A stretch of DNA of 64,000 nucleotides, taken from Streptomyces guryensis. Lineage in GTDB: Bacteria > Actinomycetota > Actinomycetes > Streptomycetales > Streptomycetaceae. The position numbers and the translations under genes are program-made. Location: positions 62,001 through 126,000 of the forward strand of contig NZ_JAJSBI010000015.1 in NCBI RefSeq assembly GCF_021261325.1. The letters run 5' to 3'. Of this stretch, positions 53,121 through 60,623 are shown in pieces. Position 1 is the stretch's first letter. The number at the start of each line of letters is the position of its first letter. The notes below the pieces were generated by a model. It had not been told where the DNA came from and ran no database searches. It saw only the letters and a program-made list of their open reading frames with translations.

Positions 53121-53305
53121 AGTCTCTCCCCCTTGCCCACTTCGAGAACTGAGAGCCAAGAATAAACACGAAGCCAGTTATGAACGCAAGTTCAAGTTTT
53201 CGGGGCGTGATCGAACCACAGGCGAATTTTGGTCTCCAGTGTATTTTTGTATCCTGGCTGGATCGATCACCTGACCCGCCCACGACTTGAAGCCTGGAGT
53301 CGTCC
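53121..53305. promoter_or_regulatory. divergent promoter region between the LuxR and PKS genes
   Basis: Unusually A+T-rich for this DNA. It contains the palindrome TGAAC-GCAA-GTTCA at 53181-53194, whose reverse strand includes the AACTTGC core, and a TATTTTTGTAT stretch near 53240 that could serve as a -10 region for the PKS gene. Confidence 0.6.
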
Positions 53306-56300
53306 ATGCGTACGGAAATGTCGAGCACGTCGCCTGTCGCGGTCATCGGCATGGGATGCCGGTTCCCGGGGGTCGAGAGCGTCGACGACCTGTGGGACGT
53401 CCTCGTGACCAACACCGACACCGTGACCCCGGTCCCTCAGGACCGCTTCGACGTCGGCCAATGCCATGACCTGGCACCCATGACCCCCGGCCGGACCGTT
53501 TCCCGGGACGGCGGCTTCCTCACCGACCCCTTCGGCTTCGACGCGGCGTTCTTCGGCGCCTCCCCCCTGGAGGCACGCGACATGGATCCGCAGCAGCGGC
53601 TCCTGCTGCATGTGGCCTGGGAGGCCCTGGAGTCGGCCGGGACGCCCCCCTCACGGCTCGCAGGCACCAGGGGAGGGGTGTTCGTCGGGCAGGCGACGGC
53701 CGAGCACGCGGAGACCCGTCCCCAGACCCACGGCCCCGACGTCCGCAGCATGGTCGGCAGCCGGCTGCGCGCCGTCACCGCCGGCCGCTTGTCCCACGCC
53801 CTCGACCTGCGCGGGCCGAGCGTGGTGCTGGACACCGCGTGCTCCTCGTCGCTGGTCGCGGTGCATGCCGCACGGCAGAGCCTGCTCACCGGGGAGAGCG
53901 ACCTGTGCCTCGCGGCGGGCGTCAACATCATCCTGTCCCCGCACGACGCCATCGCCTATTCCCAGGCAGACATGCTCTCGCCGGACGGCCGCTGCCGGTT
54001 CGGTGACGCGCGTGCCGACGGATTCGTCCGCAGCGAGGGCGTGGGCGTGGTGATCCTCAAACGGCTGCAGGACGCGCTGCGGGACGGCGACCAGGTGTGT
54101 GCGGTGCTGCTCGGCAGCGCGGTCACCAACGACGGCGCGGCCGGCGGATTCCTGGTCACCCCCTCGGTGGAGGGCCAGGCCGACATGGTGCGCGAAGCGT
54201 GTGCCAGTGCGGGCGTAACGCCCTCGGACCTCGACTACGTCGAAGCGCACGGCACCGGCACGCGCGTCGGGGACGGGGTGGAGCTCCGGGCGCTCGCCGA
54301 GTCGGCGGGCGCGGGTCGGCCGGCGCGCCGTCCGGTACGCACCGGTTCGGTCAAGACCAACCTCGGTCACACCGAGGCCGCGGCCGGTATCGCCGGGCTG
54401 ATCAAGGCGGCACTGATCCTGAGGCACGGCGTCGTTCCGGCTTCGCTGCATCTTGACGAGCCGCACGCCCTGCTCGGGCAGGACGACTTCCCGGTCCGCG
54501 TGATCACCCGCAACGAGCCCCTGGACCCGGCCGGCCCCCGCGCCCTGCTGGGCGTCAGTTCCTTCGGCCTGTCCGGGACCAACGCCCATGTGGTCGTCGG
54601 CGCCCCCGTTCCCGAACCCACGCCCGGCCCCCGCCACGCCACCCCGGACGCCGGGCCCCATCTGCTCGTGCTCAGCGCGCGGACGGCTGATTCCCTGCGT
54701 CGTCTGGCCGGGCGTTACGCGGCCTACCTCGGCCCGTCGGGAGCCGGGCGCCGTCACCGGCTGAGCGACATCTGCTCCGCGGCGGCGACAGGCCGGGACA
54801 CCCACCCCCACCGCCTGTGGATCGTGGGCGACGACCACGACTCGCTGGCGCGGGGCCTACGGGCTCTCGCGGCCGGCGAGCCCGTGTCCGACGGCGGTAC
54901 GGCCGAGGCAGACCCGTCGGGAGACAGGCGCACGGTGTTCGTCTTCTCGGGTCAGGGGTCGCAGTGGGCCGGCATGAGCCGGGACTTGTACCGCTCCTCG
55001 CCCGCCTTCCGGACGGCACTGGACGCGTGCGACCGGGCCGTCCGCAAGGAGCTCGGCTGGTCGGTCCTGGACCGCCTGGTGTCCGACGCGTCCGGTCTGC
55101 CGACCGACGTGGGCATCGTCCAACCGGCCCTGTGGGCCGTACAGGTGGCGCTCGCGGCCGCCTGGCGCGCCCGCGGCGTGAACCCGGATGTGTGCGTGGG
55201 CCACAGCATGGGGGAGGTCGCGGCCGCTCAGGCCTGCGGCGCCCTGTCGCTCGACGACGCAGCCGCGGTGATCTGCCGACGCAGCCGACTGATGCAGCGC
55301 ACGGCGGAACGGGGCGCCATGCTCGTCGTCGAACTGCCGGCCGCAGAGGCGCGGAGGCGCACCGAGGGCTACGGGGAGGCGGTGTGCGTGGCGGTCGAGA
55401 ACGCCCCCACCACCACCGTCCTCGCGGGCGATCCCGCTTCCCTGGACGAACTGCGCCACGGCCTGGAGGAACGCGGTGTCCTGTGCCGGCCGGTACAGGT
55501 GAACGTGGCCTCGCACTCCCCGCAGATGGACCCCCTGCGCGACGACCTCTTACGGGAGCTGGCCGGCCTTTCTCCCGTACCCGGCACCGTCGGCATGGTG
55601 TCCACCGTCCACGGCTCGGAGATCGAGGGCCCGGAGCTGACGGCTCCCTACTGGATGGACAACCTGCGCCGCCCGGTGCGCTTCGCCGAAACCGTGCGCG
55701 ACCTGGGCCGGGAGGCGGAAAGCGTCTTCCTCGAAGTCAGCCCTCATCCGGTACTGGTGGGCGCCATGGACGACACGCTCTGCGACGACCCCGCCGGTGC
55801 GGCCACGGTGGCCTCGCTGCGCCGCGGATGCGACGAGCCCACCGAACTGGCCCGGGCCGCCGGGCGGCTCTTCGCCCTCGGCGGGCGGGTGGACTGGCAG
55901 CGATGGTATGGCGGAGGCCCGCGACAGGTGCCGTCGCTGCCCACCTACGCCTGGGACATCACCCGGTTCCGGCACGAGACGGCGACCTCCGTGGCCGCAC
56001 ACCGGTCCGGCGCCTCGCGGGTCCGGCGGATCGATCTCGGGTCGTGGGGCGCGACCGCCGACTGGGATGACGGCGTGGCGGTCCGCGGGGTCGCGTACGT
56101 CCCACCGGTCGTGCTTTTCGAGGCGATGCTGGAAACGGCGGGAGAGACCGGTCCCGGCACCTCCTTCGAACTGCGGGACGTACGGCTGAGCGAGGATCAG
56201 GTGCCCCTGGACGCGGCCGAGGGCACGACCTTGCACGTGGCCGTGGACGACCCCCGGGCCGGCGGGCGCACGGTCGCCGTGCGGGCCTCGGTGCGGGGTT

Positions 56301-57253
56301 CCGCCCCCGTACGCTGCGCTTCGGCCCGTGTGGTCGAGGCCGGAGCGGTCGACACCGCCCCCATGGCCGCGGACGCCCTCGACGAGGCGCTCGCGAGGTG
56401 CCGGGAGTACCTGGGGGCGCGGGACTTCCCGCCGTTCGCGAGCCGCCAGGGCTACACCATCGGAGAGCCGTTCAGGGCCGTGGAGCATCTGTGGCGGCGC
56501 GACGGCGAGGCGGTCGCCAGGGTGCGGCCGGCCGGGCCGCTGGGCCGGGCCGGCTGGGAGACAGGGCTGCTGCCCCTCCTGGCGGCCCGGCCGGGAGCCA
56601 CGTCCGGCGACGCCGCCGCCCACGTTCCCGAGTCCTTCGACTCGGTCCGTTTCCACGCGGACCTGGAGCCGGAGTTCTGGAGTCTGAGCACGGTACGACG
56701 CGACGGCGGTGACGGCTCACTGCTGGCTGACGTCCTCCTGATGGCGCCGGACCGGCGCGTCCTGGCGCGGTTCTCGGGCATTCGTCTGCGTCGGCTCACC
56801 GGCACCGCCCCGGAGAGCACACCGTTCACGCAGGTGTCCGCACTTGTGTCGTCGCTCTCCACGCAGTGCGTGGCACCGTTCGCCGGCCTGCTGGAGAAGG
56901 TCACGGGCCCCTCCTTGGGCACCGGCTTCCTCTCCGGCCTGCTACGCCCCGCCGGATCCCCGCCCGCCGACCGGAAGCGGACGGCGCCGACGGCGCGCAC
57001 CCCCGAGCCGCAGGTTTCCCCGAAGGACCCCGCGGAGTGCCTTGTCGAGCAGTGCGCCACGCTGCTCGGAATGCCCGTGTCGGACATCGACGAGCGGCGG
57101 TCGTTGCGCGAACTCGGACTCGACTCGCTCATGGCCACCCAGCTCAGCCGGCGTCTGCTCCGCGGGCACGGCATGGAGATCACCGCCGGACGGCTGCTGG
57201 GTGCGGAGAGCATCGCGGACCTGTGCGAGAGCGTCGCAGCCGGCACACGATAG
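53306..57253 (+). CDS. iterative type I polyketide synthase (KS-AT-DH-like-ACP)
   Basis: A 1315-residue single-module PKS. KS (~8-440) has Cys179, His315 and His355. AT (~535-840) has Ser634 in GHSMG and VASH at 734-737, which does not settle malonyl versus methylmalonyl choice. A DH-like double-hotdog region (~905-1170) follows, then ACP with Ser1274 in LGLDSLMA. No KR, ER or TE is present. Size and order match bacterial orsellinate synthases such as AviM and CalO5. The DH-like region lacks the HxxxGxxxxP histidine (sequence DWDDGVAVRGVAYVPP) and the second-half Asp motif, so dehydration is doubtful. Leu749 is encoded by TTA (55550-55552), implying bldA control. Confidence 0.92.
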   Translation: MRTEMSSTSPVAVIGMGCRFPGVESVDDLWDVLVTNTDTVTPVPQDRFDVGQCHDLAPMTPGRTVSRDGGFLTDPFGFDAAFFGASPLEARDMDPQQRLLLHVAWEALESAGTPPSRLAGTRGGVFVGQATAEHAETRPQTHGPDVRSMVGSRLRAVTAGRLSHALDLRGPSVVLDTACSSSLVAVHAARQSLLTGESDLCLAAGVNIILSPHDAIAYSQADMLSPDGRCRFGDARADGFVRSEGVGVVILKRLQDALRDGDQVCAVLLGSAVTNDGAAGGFLVTPSVEGQADMVREACASAGVTPSDLDYVEAHGTGTRVGDGVELRALAESAGAGRPARRPVRTGSVKTNLGHTEAAAGIAGLIKAALILRHGVVPASLHLDEPHALLGQDDFPVRVITRNEPLDPAGPRALLGVSSFGLSGTNAHVVVGAPVPEPTPGPRHATPDAGPHLLVLSARTADSLRRLAGRYAAYLGPSGAGRRHRLSDICSAAATGRDTHPHRLWIVGDDHDSLARGLRALAAGEPVSDGGTAEADPSGDRRTVFVFSGQGSQWAGMSRDLYRSSPAFRTALDACDRAVRKELGWSVLDRLVSDASGLPTDVGIVQPALWAVQVALAAAWRARGVNPDVCVGHSMGEVAAAQACGALSLDDAAAVICRRSRLMQRTAERGAMLVVELPAAEARRRTEGYGEAVCVAVENAPTTTVLAGDPASLDELRHGLEERGVLCRPVQVNVASHSPQMDPLRDDLLRELAGLSPVPGTVGMVSTVHGSEIEGPELTAPYWMDNLRRPVRFAETVRDLGREAESVFLEVSPHPVLVGAMDDTLCDDPAGAATVASLRRGCDEPTELARAAGRLFALGGRVDWQRWYGGGPRQVPSLPTYAWDITRFRHETATSVAAHRSGASRVRRIDLGSWGATADWDDGVAVRGVAYVPPVVLFEAMLETAGETGPGTSFELRDVRLSEDQVPLDAAEGTTLHVAVDDPRAGGRTVAVRASVRGSAPVRCASARVVEAGAVDTAPMAADALDEALARCREYLGARDFPPFASRQGYTIGEPFRAVEHLWRRDGEAVARVRPAGPLGRAGWETGLLPLLAARPGATSGDAAAHVPESFDSVRFHADLEPEFWSLSTVRRDGGDGSLLADVLLMAPDRRVLARFSGIRLRRLTGTAPESTPFTQVSALVSSLSTQCVAPFAGLLEKVTGPSLGTGFLSGLLRPAGSPPADRKRTAPTARTPEPQVSPKDPAECLVEQCATLLGMPVSDIDERRSLRELGLDSLMATQLSRRLLRGHGMEITAGRLLGAESIADLCESVAAGTR

Positions 57254-57338
57254 CAAGGTCAGCATCCAAACTTGCACCATGGTATAAAAAACTTCCAACG
57301 GAAGACTCGCTGAATTCCGCCGGGACAGGAGGGACGGA
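57254..57338 (+). promoter_or_regulatory. upstream region of the TetR gene
   Basis: An 85-bp gap with AACTTGC at 57269-57275, an 8-bp palindrome ACCATGGT at 57276-57283 overlapping a TATAAA-like box, and a GGAGGGAC ribosome site. The palindrome is a candidate self-regulation site for the TetR protein. Confidence 0.5.
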
Positions 57339-57974
57339 ATGGACTCGCGCGCGACAACGACGCCGCCGCCGGTCGGCCGCCGAGAACGCAACAAGCAACG
57401 GGTCAGGGAGCGCCTCTACCTGGCCGCGGTCGAGCTATTCGTGGAAAAGGGATACGACCAGACCTCCATCGACGAGATCGCGGAGCGGGCCGATGTGGCG
57501 CGGGGGACGTTCTTCAACTACTTCCAGCGCAAGGAGGACATCATCAGCGCCTGGGGAGAAAGGAGGCGTGCCGCACTCGTGACGGGCCTGGAGGAGAGCG
57601 GCGCGTCCACCGCCGGCGCGATCGCGGGGCTCCGCCAGTGCCTGGCGGTCCTCATCCGCATCAACCAGGAGGAACCCCGGCTGACCGCCGCCATGCTCAC
57701 CGCCTGGGTGAAGGCGGGCCGGCCGATACTCGAGGAGCCGCACGTCGCGGAGGTGTTCGGCGAGATCGTCGCGAGCGGCGTGGCCGAGGGAGAGCTGAAC
57801 CCGGGGATGTCCCCCCTCGGCGTCGGCAACGTCCTGCGCGACGTCTACCTCGGAGCCCTCTACCGATGGGCCAACCAGTCGTCGGACACGGACGCGACCG
57901 GGTCGCTGGCCGAGGAACTGCAGCAGATTCTCCAGCTCCTGCTGGACGGCATGACCGCTCAGCGCAGTTCCTAG
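57339..57974 (+). CDS. TetR-family transcriptional regulator
   Basis: A 211-residue repressor. The N-terminal helix-turn-helix is GRRERNKQRVRERLYLAAVELFVEKGYDQTSIDEIAERADVARGTFFNYFQRKEDI (~13-68), classic for TetR. A helical ligand domain follows. It is the last plus-strand gene of the cluster, 85 bp after the PKS, and may control PKS or export genes in response to an intermediate or product. Its TAG stop shares CTAG with the stop of the convergent barstar gene (57971-57974). Confidence 0.92.
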   Translation: MDSRATTTPPPVGRRERNKQRVRERLYLAAVELFVEKGYDQTSIDEIAERADVARGTFFNYFQRKEDIISAWGERRRAALVTGLEESGASTAGAIAGLRQCLAVLIRINQEEPRLTAAMLTAWVKAGRPILEEPHVAEVFGEIVASGVAEGELNPGMSPLGVGNVLRDVYLGALYRWANQSSDTDATGSLAEELQQILQLLLDGMTAQRSS

Positions 57975-58285
57975 GAAGCCCCTCCCGGCGCGAGCGCCAC
58001 CGAGAGCGCCGGGGTCCGGTCCGTCGCCTCGGCGAACACCTCCCGCGCGGTCTCCCACTCCTGCGGGCTCGCCTGCGCGTACCCCTGCCAGTTCCGTACG
58101 ACGACGGTCAGTCCCCGCTCCACGGCGCCTTCGGGCCAGACCGTGTGGTCGGAGAGGCTGTCGACCAGCGCGTCCCAGTTGCGTCCGAACCAGTCGGGCA
58201 GCCGCAGGGCACGAGCGCAGCGGTCCATCAGCCCCGCCTTGTCGGTGACCCCGTCGAGGTCCAGGTCGACCACGAGCTCCGTCAT
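57971..58285 (-). CDS. barstar-family ribonuclease inhibitor
   Basis: A 104-residue protein with the barstar fold pattern: DLDGVTDKAGLMDRCARALRLPDWFGRNWDALVDSLSDH and a C-terminal LTVVVRNWQGYA. The NWDAL helix is the barnase-binding element. It overlaps the ribonuclease gene stop by 4 bp (ATGA), so nuclease and inhibitor are made together and the inhibitor protects the cytoplasm. Confidence 0.92.
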   Translation of the reverse strand: MTELVVDLDLDGVTDKAGLMDRCARALRLPDWFGRNWDALVDSLSDHTVWPEGAVERGLTVVVRNWQGYAQASPQEWETAREVFAEATDRTPALSVALAPGGAS

Positions 58286-58698
58286 CTCAGTACCGCCCTG
58301 AACGATTCGTAGTGATCATCGGTGTAGTAGATCTCGCCGCCCTGCCCGGTGACAACGCGCCGGGCCCCGCGGTCGCGCGAGCCCGGCGTCCGGACCGTGT
58401 ACTCGTGGTAGTAACCGCGCTCGTGCCGGGGCAGCAGCCCCTCGAAGTTCCCGAAGACGACGCCGTCACGGGCGTACGGGAAGGGGCCGCCCTTGTCGAT
58501 GAGCGCGAGCGTCTGCCGTGCCTCGGACGGGAGTCGGGCCGCCGGGACGGTGGCCATGTGCTCCGCCCAGGCGGGAGCGGAGCCACTGGAGGCAGTCGAC
58601 TGCGAGCCGGACGAGGAACACCCTGTCAGCAGTACGGCCAGACAGACCAGCAACCCCGCGAGCACCCTGGGGACGAACCGCAGCAGCATGCCGTCCAT
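58282..58698 (-). CDS. lipoprotein guanyl-specific ribonuclease (RNase Sa/N1 type)
   Basis: A 138-residue protein (start at 58698; ATGs at 58725 and 58689 are alternatives). A signal peptide with the lipobox LLTGCSSSG makes it a lipoprotein. The nuclease domain follows: GPFPYARDGVVFGNFEGLLP with the catalytic Glu, YYHEYTVRTPGSRDRGARRVV and GEIYYTDDHYESF with the catalytic His. It cleaves RNA after guanosine. The lipobox is noteworthy, since RNase Sa itself is freely secreted. Confidence 0.88.
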   Translation of the reverse strand: MDGMLLRFVPRVLAGLLVCLAVLLTGCSSSGSQSTASSGSAPAWAEHMATVPAARLPSEARQTLALIDKGGPFPYARDGVVFGNFEGLLPRHERGYYHEYTVRTPGSRDRGARRVVTGQGGEIYYTDDHYESFRAVLR

Positions 58699-58729
58699 GC
58701 CGCCACGGCCGCCCCCTGCTGACATGCCG

Positions 58730-59773
58730 TCAGATCCCGTCCGGGTCAGCCCTGTTGAGCGCCGGCTTCGGCGTCGGGCCCGCCGTCATCAGGACGTCCG
58801 CGGCCGACGTGTCCGTCACCAGGCTGGTGACGAGCCCGGAGCGCAGCACCGCGTCGATGGCGGACGCCTTGCGCGCCCCGCCCGCGATCGCGACGACCTC
58901 GGGGATACGGCGCAGCTGGTCGGCCTTGACCGTGATGCACCGCTCGCCGAGGTCCCGGCCGACCCGGCGGCCCTGGCCGTCGAAGAGGTGCGCGGACATC
59001 TCGGCGGCGACACCGAGCGAGGCGTAGTGCGCGCGCTCCTCGTCGCTGAGCATGTCGTGCACCGTCGAGATGCCGGGCTCCCAGGAGCCGATGGAGACAC
59101 AGGCGACCGTGACCTTGTCGAAGTACTCGAAGGCCCGGGCGATCCCGGTCTGGTTGCGCAGCGCCGCCGCCGTCGCCGCGTCCGGCAGCAGCATCGGCGC
59201 GTAGATGGGGTGGGCGTCGCCGCCGGAGACCTGGGCGGCGCGGCGCACGGCCTCGACGGAGCCGCGCTCGGCGGTCCCGGCGTCGTACACGCCCGTCAGC
59301 TGCACCACCGTGCACGGCGGCAGCCGGTCCAGGGCCGCGGCCATGTGGATGGTGGAGCGGCCCCAGGCCAGGCCGAGCACATCGCCCTCGTTGACCAGCT
59401 CGCCGAGCAGGTCGGCGCCCACTTCTCCGAGGTTCTCGGGGTCCGGCGTCTCCTCGGCCTCGGCCGGCGACTCGACCACGACGGCGTGCCTGAGGCCGTA
59501 GCGGGCGCGCAGCGCGTCCGAGCGCTCGGCGTCCAGCTCGGCCGGGACGCGGATCTCGATGCGTACGAGATCCCGTTCGAGAGCCGTCTCCAGGACCCTG
59601 GCCACCTTGAAGCGGCTGACGCCGAACTCCTCCGCGATCTGGATCTTGGACTTGCCCTCGAGGTAGAAGCGGCGGGCCATGGCCGCCGCCTGCACCAGCT
59701 CAGCGGGTCCCATCCGCACTGCTGACCGGCCCGCCGACATACCCGACACGGCGATCTCCTCACTGCTGTTCAC
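58730..59773 (-). CDS. SorC/DeoR-type sugar-binding regulator
   Basis: A 347-residue regulator. An N-terminal helix-turn-helix (MARRFYLEGKSKIQIAEEFGVSRFKVARVLE, ~30-60) is followed by a sugar-phosphate-binding domain (LGLAWGRSTIHMAAAL; VVQLTGVYDAG; VVAIAGGARKASAIDAVLRSGLVTSLVTDTSAADVLM). The GTG at 59773 is chosen; a frame start at 59812 adds 13 unlikely residues. It is 78 bp downstream of rpe on the same strand, hinting at control of pentose phosphate genes; inference only. Confidence 0.88.
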   Translation of the reverse strand: MNSSEEIAVSGMSAGRSAVRMGPAELVQAAAMARRFYLEGKSKIQIAEEFGVSRFKVARVLETALERDLVRIEIRVPAELDAERSDALRARYGLRHAVVVESPAEAEETPDPENLGEVGADLLGELVNEGDVLGLAWGRSTIHMAAALDRLPPCTVVQLTGVYDAGTAERGSVEAVRRAAQVSGGDAHPIYAPMLLPDAATAAALRNQTGIARAFEYFDKVTVACVSIGSWEPGISTVHDMLSDEERAHYASLGVAAEMSAHLFDGQGRRVGRDLGERCITVKADQLRRIPEVVAIAGGARKASAIDAVLRSGLVTSLVTDTSAADVLMTAGPTPKPALNRADPDGI

Positions 59774-59851
59774 ACTCTGGATTCGCCGTTCATCCTTGCA
59801 GATTCGGCGCACTTGATCCGCCCTGATGGGCGCCGTTCACGTTGTCTTGGC

Positions 59852-60538
59852 TCAGTGGTCGCACGCCCAGCTCGCCCTGGCGGTCACCGTCTCCGCCTGG
59901 GTGCGCAGTGCACGTACCGCGTGCGCCGGGTCCTCTGCGCCGTACACCGCCGAACCCGCGACGAAGACGTCCGCGCCGGCCTCGGCGCAGCGCTCGATGG
60001 TGGAAGCCGAGACTCCGCCGTCGATCTGGAGCCACAGTTCGAGGCCGTGCTTGCTGATCAGCTCGCGGGTGCGGCGGATCTTCGGAAGCATGATGTCGAG
60101 GAACGCCTGCCCGCCGAAGCCCGGCTCAACCGTCATGATCAGCAGCATGTCGAGCTCGGGGAGCAGGTCCTCGTACGGCTCGATGGGCGTGGCGGGCTTC
60201 AGGGCCATGGAGGCGCGGGCGCCCTTGGCCCGGATCTCCCGGGCGAGCCGCACCGGCGCGGCGGCCGCCTCGACATGGAAGGTGACGGACGAGGCCCCCG
60301 CTTCGACGTACTGCGGAGCCCAGCGATCGGGGGCCTCGATCATCAGATGGCAGTCCAGCGGGGTGTCCGTCGCACGGGCCAGGGACTCTACGACCGGCAC
60401 GCCGAGCGTGAGGTTCGGGACGAAATGGTTGTCCATGACGTCGACGTGGAGCCAGTCGGCTCCTTCGACCGCCTTCGCCTCGTCCGCGAGGCGGGCGAAG
60501 TCGGCGGACAGGATGCTGGGGTTGATCTGCACGGCCAT
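59852..60538 (-). CDS. rpe: ribulose-phosphate 3-epimerase
   Basis: A 228-residue TIM-barrel enzyme interconverting ribulose 5-phosphate and xylulose 5-phosphate. It begins MAVQINPSILSADFARLADE; the metal ligands lie in LHVDVMDNHFVPN (His and Asp) and CHLMIE, and the phosphate loop is EPGFGGQAF and IDGGVS. It also makes precursors relevant to riboflavin and shikimate (erythrose 4-phosphate via transketolase). Confidence 0.95.
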   Translation of the reverse strand: MAVQINPSILSADFARLADEAKAVEGADWLHVDVMDNHFVPNLTLGVPVVESLARATDTPLDCHLMIEAPDRWAPQYVEAGASSVTFHVEAAAAPVRLAREIRAKGARASMALKPATPIEPYEDLLPELDMLLIMTVEPGFGGQAFLDIMLPKIRRTRELISKHGLELWLQIDGGVSASTIERCAEAGADVFVAGSAVYGAEDPAHAVRALRTQAETVTARASWACDH

Positions 60539-60623
60539 GACCCAAGCCTCCCACGTCCGGGCACGTTTGTTCGCGGCGGTCCAGACCCAGGACGTTCATC
60601 GGTGCCCGAGGAGGCGGCGAGGA

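Noticed and set aside
53306..57253. Assigning methylmalonyl-CoA specificity to the AT
   Set aside because: VASH resembles YASH, but many iterative malonyl-using PKSs carry VASH, so the motif is not decisive.
34989..57974. Mobile element or integrase-mediated island
   Set aside because: No integrase, transposase, tRNA or flanking direct repeats were seen at either edge, so insertion mechanism stays open.
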